A DNA stretch of 64,000 bases from Pleomorphochaeta sp963678575 (GCA_963678575.2 CAXXHV010000002.1:2108001-2172000), one strand, 5' to 3'; shown: positions 36,259 through 45,905, counted from the first letter of the stretch. Numbers and translations are program-made. Notes: a model not told the origin generated them from the letters alone.

Positions 36259-38310
36259 ATGAAAAAAAAAATTCTTTTCTTATATTTTTCAATTTTTGTA
36301 TTATTGATATTTTCTAGTTGTGAAGAGCCACAAAAAACATCTTCCCTAACACTTAATATTAGTCAAGAAAATACTAAAAAAAATAAATCTATTCTACCTG
36401 ATGATATCCCTCTTGATGTAACACAGTATACAATAACAGGAAAAGGCCCGTTTGAAAAAGATTCATTTAGTGTTAATACCCACGATAATACAGCAATAGT
36501 AAAAGGCTTAACGGTAGGTAATTGGGATATATTTGCTGTAGGCAAAAATTGCGATGGCTTATTACTCGTTAGTGGAAATGCTAATGTAGATATTAATAAA
36601 GAACCAACATCAATTGCCATAGAACTTGATACCTTAGTTGGAAACGGAAACATTAAAATTGATTTTAATTGGGATTCTCAATTAATTAATAACCCAAAAC
36701 TTGAGTTAGAACTTATTAATCAAAATAACAATAAAGTAAAAGTAAATCCAACAACAATAGATTATTCACAAGGATTAGCAACTTATGAATCTGTTGCAAG
36801 ATCTGGTTCTTATATCTTGAATGCGAAATTGTATGATAGCGAAATACTTGTTTCTGGATGTATGGAAGCAATAAGAGTTGTAATGAATAAAACTAGTTCA
36901 GGTGAAATTCATTTTACCCTCAACGAAAACAATACCACCGATTTAAACACCCCTATTGTTATAACTAATCATGCAGGTGTTCCAAGCACCTGCTATATTT
37001 CAGAAATTCCAGAAGTAATAAATTATAATCAAGAAGTTTTTCCAATTTTAAAAGAAGAAAATGACTTACCACTTACTAATTTTTCAATTGATTGGTATCT
37101 AGATGGAGAATTAATTGGAAGTGGAATAAATTGCAATTTTATTCCAAATATTGGTTTTCATCGCTTAGATGTTATTGTGGAAAATGGCGATATAGGAAGT
37201 TTGAGCTCAGCCTATAAGGAGTTCGAAGTAAAACTAAATGCACCTTCTTTTATGCCTAAAGTAATAAAAACAATTAATAATGGTGATTTTGGTTATTATG
37301 CTGGATCTAATATGCATATTTGTTTTCTTCCTGACAATAAAATACTTTCTTATTGTGGAGAAACTCATACAATACAAATTTGTAGATTAATTAATAACAA
37401 TATTGAAGTAATAAAAACATATAATAATTCTTATGAAATGCCACTTGGAAATGTTATTGATATTAAAGTTGACTCAATAAGAAATAGAGTATTTATTTCA
37501 GAAGAAAGCACAAATGCTATTTATATATATGATTATTCATACAATAAGCTTACTAAATATTTTAGTGATGATACATATCACAAATATGCAAATCATTTTG
37601 GACAAATTTTTATCAGGCCAAAAGATTTTTTAGTTTTTGATCACCTAGGGGATTCCTATAGAGAATATAACATTGATCCAATCTCTGATAATGATTTTTA
37701 TGCTATCAGTATGGTAAAAAATCCAGATGATATTACATATCACTGTTCTAAAGGATTGATGAGCCCTAATCTTGATTCTGTTGCTTTTGCAAGTGATACA
37801 GGTTACATCTCTTTTGCTTATAACACTCCTGGATATAGTAATTGTTTACTTAGAGCAACGTCTCCTATTAGATATAATGCAAATGAAATACTTGTTGCTG
37901 GAGCACTTGATTGGAAAACCTTTATAGCTGGAGCAAATAATAGAATAATTATTGGAGCATTAAGTGGCGATGATTTAAATTATTCTTCAACACTTGAAGA
38001 AAAGAAAACATATGTTTCTAACACTTATGGGATGCCCAATTTCAGTGATGTCTCTGATTTTATTTATTATACAGGATACGATGAAATAAATAATCTTTCT
38101 TCAATCAAAAAGATATATGCACTATGTAGTGGTTCAAGAAATTTATTGGCCTTTGATGTTAATCAAGAAGATTATTCATTATCATTTATTGGAAAAGAAG
38201 AATTTATCGATTTTACTCCTGATAATGGAGCATTATCAAATGATAAAAAGACTTTGATTATTACTGGAATAAATGAAAAATGTATTAAAATTTGTCAAAT
38301 ACATGATTAA
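36259..38310 (+). CDS. Large lipoprotein with predicted beta-propeller-like C-terminal half
   Basis: This 683-residue lipoprotein has lipobox FSSC with Cys20. Residues about 25-220 form a strand-rich domain that includes a segment with LTVGNWDIFAVGKN, as found in carbohydrate-binding-like surface proteins. A PKD/Ig-like part follows (about 230-330, ending SSAYKEFEVKL). From about residue 335 there are repeated short blade-like motifs (IDIKVDSIRNRVFISEESTNAIYIYDY and similar) typical of beta-propellers. The family is unknown to me, and a surface or periplasmic binding role is a guess. AGGAGG lies upstream of the ATG. Confidence 0.65.
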   Translation: MKKKILFLYFSIFVLLIFSSCEEPQKTSSLTLNISQENTKKNKSILPDDIPLDVTQYTITGKGPFEKDSFSVNTHDNTAIVKGLTVGNWDIFAVGKNCDGLLLVSGNANVDINKEPTSIAIELDTLVGNGNIKIDFNWDSQLINNPKLELELINQNNNKVKVNPTTIDYSQGLATYESVARSGSYILNAKLYDSEILVSGCMEAIRVVMNKTSSGEIHFTLNENNTTDLNTPIVITNHAGVPSTCYISEIPEVINYNQEVFPILKEENDLPLTNFSIDWYLDGELIGSGINCNFIPNIGFHRLDVIVENGDIGSLSSAYKEFEVKLNAPSFMPKVIKTINNGDFGYYAGSNMHICFLPDNKILSYCGETHTIQICRLINNNIEVIKTYNNSYEMPLGNVIDIKVDSIRNRVFISEESTNAIYIYDYSYNKLTKYFSDDTYHKYANHFGQIFIRPKDFLVFDHLGDSYREYNIDPISDNDFYAISMVKNPDDITYHCSKGLMSPNLDSVAFASDTGYISFAYNTPGYSNCLLRATSPIRYNANEILVAGALDWKTFIAGANNRIIIGALSGDDLNYSSTLEEKKTYVSNTYGMPNFSDVSDFIYYTGYDEINNLSSIKKIYALCSGSRNLLAFDVNQEDYSLSFIGKEEFIDFTPDNGALSNDKKTLIITGINEKCIKICQIHD

Positions 38311-38332
38311 CCTTTCTAATATAAAAAAATAA

Positions 38333-38392
38333 AAGGTGTCCTTCTGATTAAATTAAAATATTATTTATTTTATTTTGGAAGGACTATTATTT
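38333..38392. terminator. Possible terminator between the convergent genes at 36259 and 38392
   Basis: GTCCTTC and GAAGGAC can pair around a long A+T-rich loop that itself holds a weaker hairpin. T-rich tails exist on both sides. The loop is long, so the call is tentative. Confidence 0.4.
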
Positions 38393-40017
38393 TAATCTTC
38401 ATTAAACATACTCATAAGTAATTGAGCACTCATCATTTCAGGATCTTGCATAGAAGATAAAGTATTAGCAAAAGATTGGAAATCTGCTATAGAATCTAAT
38501 AACATTAAACGAACAAAAGCTTCATCATCTTTGTTACAAGTTAATTTAACACTTGCTTGACCATCTTCAATCCTAATAATGTCCAACATTATAATTATTG
38601 ATTCTTTCCTAATTTGATAAACGGTATGTGAACTTTCTACACTTGAAATGAAAAAACCTTCCGCAATAAAACCCTCAAGAACAGTATCACAAATAAACAT
38701 TGCCGCTCTTTTTGAAGGGAAATCCAATGAAATAGTTATAGTATCGGTAGAATCAGTAATATTTAATTTTTTCTTATAACCACTACCGCCTTTAAAGGCT
38801 CCTACCAGCATAGGAGGGGCTGTAACAGAAGCTACTAACATTGTCATAACTGCAACACCAAATAAATCATGAGAAATTGCACCTGAAGCCAAACCAATCC
38901 CAGCAACAATTAAAGTTACTTCTCCTCGAGGTAACATACCACAACCTATTCTATATGCACCTTTTAAATTAAATCCAACCAATAAAGCAGGAGCTCCACA
39001 TCCAACAAGTTTTCCAACAAATGCTATAACAGAAAATATAAGGGCAAAACCTAATATACTTTTAAGAGCTGAAAAGTTAACCATCATACCCATTACAGCA
39101 AAAAATACAGGAACAAAAAACTCGCTTACAGATTTTATTCTTACACTTATGCTATGAGAAACGTCTGTTTGACTTAATGCTAACCCTGTAACATAAGCAC
39201 CAATAATCATTGCAAGACCAGCCATTTCAGAAAAACCAGCAAGTAATAAAGCTATTCCAAATGATATTTCACTAATCAATGGTAAAGAATTGAATCTTTT
39301 CATCCCTTTTGTAAAATGAGGAGCTACTAAGATTCCAATTACAGTACAAGCTAACCAAAATCCAATAGCTTTTACTGCAACCATCATTATTATACCCCAG
39401 TGAACAGAATTTCCTTCGATTTGAACTGAAGAAATACCTACAACAACTGATAATAATACAATAGATATTACATCATCTAAAACAGCAGCTGCCATAATTG
39501 TTACACCTTCTGGGGTAGCTATTTTTTTAGATTCTCCTAAAATTCTTGCAGTTATTCCAATAGATGTTGCAGTACATACCGTTCCTAAAAATAAAGCTGC
39601 TGGATCCATAAATGAGTTAACATCAGATCTGAAGAGAACAGTTGCTCCAGCACCAAAGAAAAAAGAAATTACAACGCCACCAATTCCAACAACTGAGGCT
39701 TTTACACTAAATTTAATAAATGTTGGTAAATCAGTTTCTAAACCAGAATCAAAAAGCAAAAAAATAGAACCCAAAGTTGAAATTCCATAAAGTGCTGGAG
39801 AAACGGGAATCGTTGTTTCAAAAGGAAGCGGGAATAAAGGGCCAAAACTACCTATTGGAATACTACCTAATAAATACGGTCCAATAATCATTCCTGCACA
39901 TAATTCACCTAAAACTTTGGGTTGTTTTAAATAATGTGCAAACACATACCCTACAAATTTTGTTGCAATTAGGATAATTCCCAATTGCAACATTAACTCC
40001 ATCATTTCCTCTGCCAT
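38392..40017 (-). CDS. CPA2-family cation:proton antiporter
   Basis: This 541-residue antiporter has about 12 hydrophobic segments (1-400). The ion-binding region carries the paired aspartates of the family in MAAAVLDDVISIVLL, and the conserved GMLPRGEVTLIVAGIGLASG lies near residue 360. The last 130 residues (from about 410) are soluble and contain strands and helices that could be regulatory, but no TrkA-N motif is obvious. It probably exchanges Na+ or K+ for H+. The ATG at 40017 has GAGG 6 bases upstream. A PtsN-like gene lies 25 bases upstream. Confidence 0.88.
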   Translation of the reverse strand: MAEEMMELMLQLGIILIATKFVGYVFAHYLKQPKVLGELCAGMIIGPYLLGSIPIGSFGPLFPLPFETTIPVSPALYGISTLGSIFLLFDSGLETDLPTFIKFSVKASVVGIGGVVISFFFGAGATVLFRSDVNSFMDPAALFLGTVCTATSIGITARILGESKKIATPEGVTIMAAAVLDDVISIVLLSVVVGISSVQIEGNSVHWGIIMMVAVKAIGFWLACTVIGILVAPHFTKGMKRFNSLPLISEISFGIALLLAGFSEMAGLAMIIGAYVTGLALSQTDVSHSISVRIKSVSEFFVPVFFAVMGMMVNFSALKSILGFALIFSVIAFVGKLVGCGAPALLVGFNLKGAYRIGCGMLPRGEVTLIVAGIGLASGAISHDLFGVAVMTMLVASVTAPPMLVGAFKGGSGYKKKLNITDSTDTITISLDFPSKRAAMFICDTVLEGFIAEGFFISSVESSHTVYQIRKESIIIMLDIIRIEDGQASVKLTCNKDDEAFVRLMLLDSIADFQSFANTLSSMQDPEMMSAQLLMSMFNED

Positions 40018-40042
40018 TTTCAACCTCTAAAAATACAAACAA

Positions 40043-40489
40043 TTAAATTCCAAATACTGATAAAACCTCTGCAGCACTCGTTGCTGATAAAATACTTTGT
40101 CTAGCTTCTTCAGTTTTAATAATTCTACTAATTTCAGCTAAAAATTGGACATGAGGTCCAATATGATCACTTGGAGAAAGTGTCATGATAAAAATATTAC
40201 TTGGTTCACCATCTAAAGCATTAAAATCAACACCTTCTTTTTTTATTCCAATACAAGCTGTTAATTGAGTGACCGCTTTAGTTTTCGCGTGAGGAATTGC
40301 AACGCCATGTTGAATACCTGTAGACATTTTTGTTTCTCTACTCATTATATCAGAATATGCTAAATCAACATCTTTAACTAATTTATTTTCGTTTAATATG
40401 TTTAATAATTCTTTTATAATATCGTCTTTATTAGTACTTTCAAGATTTATTTTAACAACATTTTCATTTAAAACATTCTTTAATTTCAT
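40043..40489 (-). CDS. PTS EIIA protein, PtsN/fructose type
   Basis: This is a 148-residue stand-alone EIIA domain. The phosphorylatable histidine is His67 in HGVAIPHAKTKAV, with the supporting histidine at position 61. The later FIMTLSPSDHIGPHVQFLAEIS is typical of the EIIA-Ntr/fructose family. No sugar permease is adjacent. Instead it precedes a CPA2 antiporter by 25 bases, so a regulatory PtsN-like role toward cation transport is likely. AGAGGT lies upstream of the ATG. Confidence 0.9.
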   Translation of the reverse strand: MKLKNVLNENVVKINLESTNKDDIIKELLNILNENKLVKDVDLAYSDIMSRETKMSTGIQHGVAIPHAKTKAVTQLTACIGIKKEGVDFNALDGEPSNIFIMTLSPSDHIGPHVQFLAEISRIIKTEEARQSILSATSAAEVLSVFGI

Positions 40490-40658
40490 AAGGTTACCTC
40501 TTAACTTGAGATATAAATATCTACAATATAAATACTTAATAAGTAAGTTTTTATTAATAATAACATTTACAATAATAAACGTAAAGATATTGGTAGTTTT
40601 TTACATATTAAAAAAGACCGGAAAATCAATTTCCGGTCTATAATTATACTTTACTAAA

Positions 40659-42401
40659 TTAGAAATTATATTTTTTTCTAACTGTATAAGTAGTGTGTAA
40701 CAAAGAATGAGCTTTATGTGATAATGGGGTATCAAGATAATCACTATAGATCTTTTTAATAGAAGGATTATCATGAGATTTACGGAATGTTGAATTTTCA
40801 TCATCATTATATAAACCTGCAATTCTTTCTTTTCTGATTTGGTCATCAGTTCCATAAGGCTGACCACCACCAGCAATACAACCACCACGACAAGCCATAA
40901 ACTCAATAAAGTCATAAGGAGCAGGAGCACCAGCTTTTTTTGCAGCAAGAACTTCATCACAAATTTCTTTTGCATTAGCTAAGCCATGAACAACAGCCAC
41001 TCTAACTTTTGTTCCATTCATGTCAACTTCACCCTTACGGACATTTTCTAGACCACGAACAGCATTGATATTTACATCTTCTAATTCATCACCAGTAACT
41101 AATTTATATGCTGTTCTAACAGCAGCTTCCATAACACCACCAGTATTACCGAAAATCGTACCTGCACCAGTATATTCACCAATTGGACAATCACATTCTT
41201 CATCAGGTAATGCAGCAAAATCAATACCATTAGCTCTAAATAATCTTGCGATTTCACGAGTTGTAAGTACTAAATCTACATCATCATAACCGGATGATTT
41301 CATTGAATCATCTCTCTTGCTTTCATATTTTTTAGCAGTACAAGGCATTAATGCAACACTATAAATAGTAGCAGGATCAGTTTTTGATACTTCTGCATAA
41401 TATGTTTTAGTAATTGCACCTTGCATCATCATTGGGCTTTTAGCACTTGATAAATTATCAATTAATTCAGGGTAGAATTTTTCACAATAATCAACCCAAC
41501 CTGGACAACAAGAAGTAAATTGAGGTAAAACTCCACCAGTAGTAATTCTTTTTACTAATTCGCTACCTTCTTCCATGATTGTTAAGTCAGCACTAAAGTT
41601 TGTATCAAATACAACATCAACACCAATTTTTCTTAATGCAGCATATAATCTACCAGTTGATACAGTACCTACAGGTAAATCAAATTCTTCACTAATACCT
41701 ACTCTTACAGAAGGAGCCATTTGAACTGCAACAACTTTATTAGGATCTGCAATAGCAGCTCTTAATTCAGCTGTTTCATCTTTCTCATAAATCGCACCAA
41801 CTGGGCAGTGAACAATACATTGACCACATTTTACACAAGGGCTATCATTTAATTTAAGACTTGCAGCTGGAGACATTACAGTTGAATCCCCACGACCGAT
41901 AAAATCTAATGCAAAAACACCTTGTAATTCTTGACAAACTTGAATACAGCGACCACATTTAATACATTTATGTGGATCAAGAACAATTGAAGGAGAAGAA
42001 GTATCCGCACGAAGCTTTGATACTCTACTTTCAAAAGGTTGTTCTCTAATACCAAATTTAGCTGCTAAAGTTTGTAATTCACAATTACCATTTCTAATAC
42101 AAGTTAAACAAGAATTAGGATGAGTACTTAAAGTCATCTCTAATATAGCTTTTCTAACTTCAAATAATTCTGGATCATCAGTAATTACACTTAGACCTTC
42201 ATAAACTGGAGTAGAACAAGCTCTAATCATTTTATTATTATTTTCTTGTTTACATACACACATACCACAGGAGGCAAAAGGAGTTAAGTCTGGGTGATAA
42301 CATAATGTTGGAATATACACTCCGACTTCTTTAGCTGCTTGTAATACAGTTGAGCCTTCTGCTACTTGAACGGGAATACCATTTATTTTTAGATTAACCA
42401 T
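40659..42401 (-). CDS. hydA: [FeFe] hydrogenase catalytic subunit HydA of an electron-bifurcating complex
   Basis: This 580-residue subunit forms or oxidises H2. Modules in order are an N-terminal [2Fe-2S] domain (about 1-78), a His-Cys3 cluster domain (HPNSCLTCIRNGNCELQ), two [4Fe-4S] clusters (CIKCGRCIQVC and CVKCGQCIVHC), then the H-cluster domain with L1 FTSCCPGW, L2 MPCTAKKYE and L3 FMACRGGCIAGGGQP. The end is the small-subunit-like tail. This is the M3/group A layout of HydABC or HndD, using NADH and reduced ferredoxin together. It is the last gene of the operon. Confidence 0.96.
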   Translation of the reverse strand: MVNLKINGIPVQVAEGSTVLQAAKEVGVYIPTLCYHPDLTPFASCGMCVCKQENNNKMIRACSTPVYEGLSVITDDPELFEVRKAILEMTLSTHPNSCLTCIRNGNCELQTLAAKFGIREQPFESRVSKLRADTSSPSIVLDPHKCIKCGRCIQVCQELQGVFALDFIGRGDSTVMSPAASLKLNDSPCVKCGQCIVHCPVGAIYEKDETAELRAAIADPNKVVAVQMAPSVRVGISEEFDLPVGTVSTGRLYAALRKIGVDVVFDTNFSADLTIMEEGSELVKRITTGGVLPQFTSCCPGWVDYCEKFYPELIDNLSSAKSPMMMQGAITKTYYAEVSKTDPATIYSVALMPCTAKKYESKRDDSMKSSGYDDVDLVLTTREIARLFRANGIDFAALPDEECDCPIGEYTGAGTIFGNTGGVMEAAVRTAYKLVTGDELEDVNINAVRGLENVRKGEVDMNGTKVRVAVVHGLANAKEICDEVLAAKKAGAPAPYDFIEFMACRGGCIAGGGQPYGTDDQIRKERIAGLYNDDENSTFRKSHDNPSIKKIYSDYLDTPLSHKAHSLLHTTYTVRKKYNF

Positions 42402-42424
42402 TATTTCTTAGATCCTCCCGACGC

Positions 42425-44212
42425 CTAATGAACTTCTACTGCGCCGAACTTACAAGCTACAAGACAAGCGCCGCACTTAATACAAGCTGCTTGATCAATA
42501 ATATGAGCTTGCTTTCTTTCACCTGATATTGCACCAACTGGACACTTTCGTGCACAAGCAGTACAACCAATACATTTATCCACATTTATTGAATAAGAAA
42601 TTAAATTCTTACATTTACCTGCAGGACATTTCTTATCTTCAATATGAGCTTTATACTCTTCAGGGAAATATTTCAAACTTGATAAAATTGGGTTTGGTGC
42701 GGTTTGTCCTAATGCACATAAAGAACCTTTTTGCATTGCAAGAGCAATACTCTTGATGTTATCAACATCTTTTTGAGTTCCTTTACCTTTAGTAATCTTC
42801 TCTAAAATATTTAATAAAGATCTACCACCAATTCTACAAGGGCTACATTTACCACAAGATTCATCAACAGTAAAGTTTAGATAGAATTTTGCAACGTCAA
42901 CGATACAATCGTCTTCATCCATTACAATCATACCACCGGAACCCATCATTGAACCAATCTTTTGTAATCCACCAAAATCAATTGGAGTATCTAAATTTTC
43001 TTTAGTAATAACACCACCTGAAGGACCACCTGTTTGTACAGCTTTGAATTCTTTACCATTTGCAATACCACCACCAACATCAAAAACAATTTCTCTTAAT
43101 GTTGTTCCCATTGGAACTTCAACAAGACCTGAGTTTTTAATTTTACCAGTTAATGCGAAAACTTTTGTACCATGGCTATCAGCAGTACCAATTTTTTGGA
43201 ACCAAGAACCACCTTTATTAATAATTACAGGAATATTTGCCCATGTTTCAACGTTATTAATACAAGTTGGTTTTTTCCATAATCCTTTTACAGCTGGGAA
43301 TGGTGGACGTGGTTGAGGCATTCCTCTAAATCCTTCAATTGATTGTAATAATGCTGTTTCTTCACCACAAACGAAAGCACCAGCACCTAAACGAATCTCA
43401 ATATCAAAATCAAATCCACTACCTAAAATATCCTTACCTAATAATCCATATTCTCTTGCTTGTTGCATTGCTACTTCTAAGCGATGAATTGCTAAAGGAT
43501 ATTCAGCTCTAATATAAATATAACCTTGTGTAGCACCAATTGCTTTTGCACAAATTGTCATTGCTTCTAAAATTGAATGGGGATCGCCTTCTAAGGTAGA
43601 ACGGTCCATATATGCACCTGGATCTCCTTCATCAGCATTACATACTACAAATTTTTCAGGAGTATCAGCCATTTTAGTAAAATTCCACTTCATCCAAGTT
43701 GGGAATCCAGCGCCACCACGACCTCTCAATCCTGATGTTTTAATTTCATCAATAATTTGATCTGGTGTTAACTCATAAAGAGCTTTTTCTAAAGCAGCAT
43801 AACCTTCACGTGCAATATATTCATCAATATTTTCTGGATCAATAAATCCACAGTTACGTAAAACAATTCTAAACTGCTTTTGGTAGAACTCAATTTCTTC
43901 TACTTGAGCGTGTTTATGACTCTTTTCTTTATTATATAAAAGTCTTGTTACTTCACGACCTTTTATAATATGTTCATTAATTAATTCTTTTGCATCTTCA
44001 GGTTTTACTTGAACGTAAAATGAATCTTCAGGAAGAATTTTTACGATTGGACCTTGTTCACAGAAACCAAAACAACCAGTTTTAACAATCTGCACTTCAT
44101 CTTTTACACCTTGAGCTTCACATTCAGCAATAAGGTTTTTGTAAATATCGTCTGCGCGGCTAGATTCACATCCTGTACCACCACAAACTAAAATATAGTT
44201 TCTGAAAGCCAT
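42425..44212 (-). CDS. hydB: NuoF-like NADH-binding subunit of the hydrogenase (HydB)
   Basis: This 595-residue flavoprotein subunit has an N-terminal thioredoxin-like [2Fe-2S] domain (CGGTGCESSRA, KTGCFGFCEQGP). It is followed by the NuoF core with FMN and NADH sites (GRGGAGFPTWMKW, CNADEGDPGAYMDR, GEETALLQSIEG) and a [4Fe-4S] site ESCGKCSPCRIGG. Two more [4Fe-4S] clusters are at the C-terminus (CIGCTACARKCP, CIKCGACLVAC). It carries out NAD-linked electron bifurcation or confurcation with HydA. Its start overlaps the preceding ferredoxin gene by one base. Confidence 0.95.
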   Translation of the reverse strand: MAFRNYILVCGGTGCESSRADDIYKNLIAECEAQGVKDEVQIVKTGCFGFCEQGPIVKILPEDSFYVQVKPEDAKELINEHIIKGREVTRLLYNKEKSHKHAQVEEIEFYQKQFRIVLRNCGFIDPENIDEYIAREGYAALEKALYELTPDQIIDEIKTSGLRGRGGAGFPTWMKWNFTKMADTPEKFVVCNADEGDPGAYMDRSTLEGDPHSILEAMTICAKAIGATQGYIYIRAEYPLAIHRLEVAMQQAREYGLLGKDILGSGFDFDIEIRLGAGAFVCGEETALLQSIEGFRGMPQPRPPFPAVKGLWKKPTCINNVETWANIPVIINKGGSWFQKIGTADSHGTKVFALTGKIKNSGLVEVPMGTTLREIVFDVGGGIANGKEFKAVQTGGPSGGVITKENLDTPIDFGGLQKIGSMMGSGGMIVMDEDDCIVDVAKFYLNFTVDESCGKCSPCRIGGRSLLNILEKITKGKGTQKDVDNIKSIALAMQKGSLCALGQTAPNPILSSLKYFPEEYKAHIEDKKCPAGKCKNLISYSINVDKCIGCTACARKCPVGAISGERKQAHIIDQAACIKCGACLVACKFGAVEVH

Positions 44213-44616
44213 TATTTATCTCCATCCTTTGCATAAATATCTGCTGAAGGTTTATCATATAGATGTTCACTAACTAATTTATGATCAATTATATGATCTT
44301 TAACGATTTGTTTTACAACTTTTGCATCAACTTTTCCATAAATTACATCAGGCATGTTTGGAACAATTACTTCAATTGTTGGTTCAACATGACAAAGCCC
44401 CATGCAACCAGTTTGTGTAACTGAAATATTTGTAATACCGTTAGCATCTAATTCTGAAAGAAAAGCATCTAAAACAGTTTTTGCACCTGCTGCAATACCA
44501 CAAGTACCCATTCCAATAATGATTTGGCCTTCTTTCCCTTCAATACTTCTTTTTTGTAAGGAATTTTGCTTTGAAGCTCTTAGATTTCTAAGTTCTTCTA
44601 ATGTCATTTTTGCCAT
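44212..44616 (-). CDS. Thioredoxin-like [2Fe-2S] ferredoxin (HndB-like)
   Basis: This 134-residue protein has the four cysteines of thioredoxin-like ferredoxins in GMGTCGIAAGAKTVLDAF and TQTGCMGLCHVEPTIEV. Such a protein, HndB, is encoded in many NADP- or NAD-linked [FeFe] hydrogenase operons and is thought to carry electrons within or beside the complex. It lies between the HATPase gene and hydB, with a one-base overlap to hydB. Confidence 0.88.
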   Translation of the reverse strand: MAKMTLEELRNLRASKQNSLQKRSIEGKEGQIIIGMGTCGIAAGAKTVLDAFLSELDANGITNISVTQTGCMGLCHVEPTIEVIVPNMPDVIYGKVDAKVVKQIVKDHIIDHKLVSEHLYDKPSADIYAKDGDK

Positions 44617-44640
44617 TATACTTTCTCCATTTATTATTAC

Positions 44641-45222
44641 TTAAAAAACTAAAGTTCTATCCACATAAAAACCAACGAGATCTTCTTCTTGACTTTTAAT
44701 AAAATCTCTCAATAAACATAAAGATGAAACTGATTTAAATTCACCTAAAACTTCAAGTAATTCACTTTTTGATAATTGATAATCACCACTACCTTTTGTT
44801 GTTGAAATTCCTCTTTTAATAATTAAGTCAACTGCTTTTGGATCACTTAAAAGAGTCAAAAAAGTAGTACAGATATCTCCAATTGGAGGAGTATCAATAT
44901 TACATAAATCAAAAGTACAAAAAACTGAAGTTCCTTCGTTAGGTTTTGATTTAATATCAAAATCTCCACCGCATTCTTTAACACTTTGAACTAAAAACGG
45001 TAAGCCTAACCCAACTTTTCTTTCTTTATGTTTAATCCCATCAGTATAATAAGGATCTAACACTTTATTTAAAACATCATTACTCATTCCTTTGCCATTA
45101 TCTTTGATAATAACTTTTAAATATCTCTCTTCTTCTAAAAAGAATAGTTCAACTTGAGAACTATTTGCTTCAAAAGAGTTTTGAGTTATATCTAAAATGA
45201 AATCACTAATGTAACGATGCAT
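44641..45222 (-). CDS. HATPase-domain protein in the hydrogenase operon
   Basis: This 193-residue protein has a GHKL ATPase domain (about 1-105) without a histidine-phosphorylation domain: N box DITQNSFEANSS, G1 DNGKGM, G2 GLGLPFLVQSV. The remaining 85 residues are helical and of unknown fold. Proteins of this kind recur between the NuoE-like and ferredoxin genes of [FeFe] hydrogenase operons in clostridia and spirochaetes. Their function is not established, and regulation or assembly is a guess. NuoE is 11 bases upstream. Confidence 0.82.
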   Translation of the reverse strand: MHRYISDFILDITQNSFEANSSQVELFFLEEERYLKVIIKDNGKGMSNDVLNKVLDPYYTDGIKHKERKVGLGLPFLVQSVKECGGDFDIKSKPNEGTSVFCTFDLCNIDTPPIGDICTTFLTLLSDPKAVDLIIKRGISTTKGSGDYQLSKSELLEVLGEFKSVSSLCLLRDFIKSQEEDLVGFYVDRTLVF

Positions 45223-45233
45223 AATATTCTTTT

Positions 45234-45704
45234 TTAAGCAAATTTCTTTAAGATCGCAGGAAGTTGATTCTTCGTGACCTTACCAAATACTTCACCACCA
45301 ACAGTCATAACTGGTGCTAAACCACAACATCCAATACAACGAACAGCTTCTAATGAGAACTTTCCGTCATCAGTGATTCCACCAACTTCTAATTTAAGTA
45401 GATTACCAATTTCATCAATAATGGCTTCTCCACCTTTTAGATAACAAGCAGTACCCATACAAACTTGAATGTTAAAATCACCTGGTTTTGTTAACTTAAA
45501 GAAATGATAGAATGTTAAAACACCCCATACTTTTGCAAATGGGATTCCTAGCATTTTTGAGACTTCATCTGCTGATTCCTGAGAAACATAGCCAAATTCA
45601 CTTTGAACTCGGTGTAACACCATGATGAGATTGCCTGGTTTTTCGCGCCATTCATTGATAAATTCAATCAATTCTGACGAGAATGTAGTACTATTCTCTG
45701 ACAT
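45234..45704 (-). CDS. hydC: NuoE-like [2Fe-2S] subunit of the hydrogenase (HydC)
   Basis: This 156-residue subunit has the NuoE fold: an N-terminal helical bundle (LIMVLHRVQSEFGYVSQESADEVSKMLGIP) and a thioredoxin-like domain with the cluster cysteines in CMGTACYLKGG and CIGCCGLAP. It passes electrons to HydB and HydA. It is the first gene of the hydrogenase operon, GGAGG lies 6 bases before the ATG, and the divergent rex gene begins about 200 bases away. Confidence 0.93.
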   Translation of the reverse strand: MSENSTTFSSELIEFINEWREKPGNLIMVLHRVQSEFGYVSQESADEVSKMLGIPFAKVWGVLTFYHFFKLTKPGDFNIQVCMGTACYLKGGEAIIDEIGNLLKLEVGGITDDGKFSLEAVRCIGCCGLAPVMTVGGEVFGKVTKNQLPAILKKFA

Positions 45705-45754
45705 GTACCCTCCTAATTATTCTTACCCTATTTTTACTTTAACCAAATTCATGA

Positions 45755-45792
45755 TTGTTGGATATTTTAACACACTTTCAATACCTTGTACA
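45755..45792 (-). promoter_or_regulatory. Predicted hydrogenase promoter with Rex-like dyad over the -10
   Basis: On the minus strand TGTACA (45787-45792) and TAAAAT (45764-45769) are 17 bases apart. The -10 is embedded in an imperfect dyad, TTGTTGGATATTTTAACAC on the plus strand (45755-45773). Its arms TTGTT and AACA(C) resemble the Rex consensus TTGTTAANNNNTTAACAA with one extra base in the centre. The rex gene next door supports the reading. Confidence 0.45.
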
Positions 45793-45905
45793 TACAGAAA
45801 TCACCCCCAAAGCAAGATTAAATGATACAAAACAAAATTGTAAAAACAAATATTGACTAAAAACCTTAAATAATATACCATTAGTCACATTAACAGGAGG
45901 TTTTC

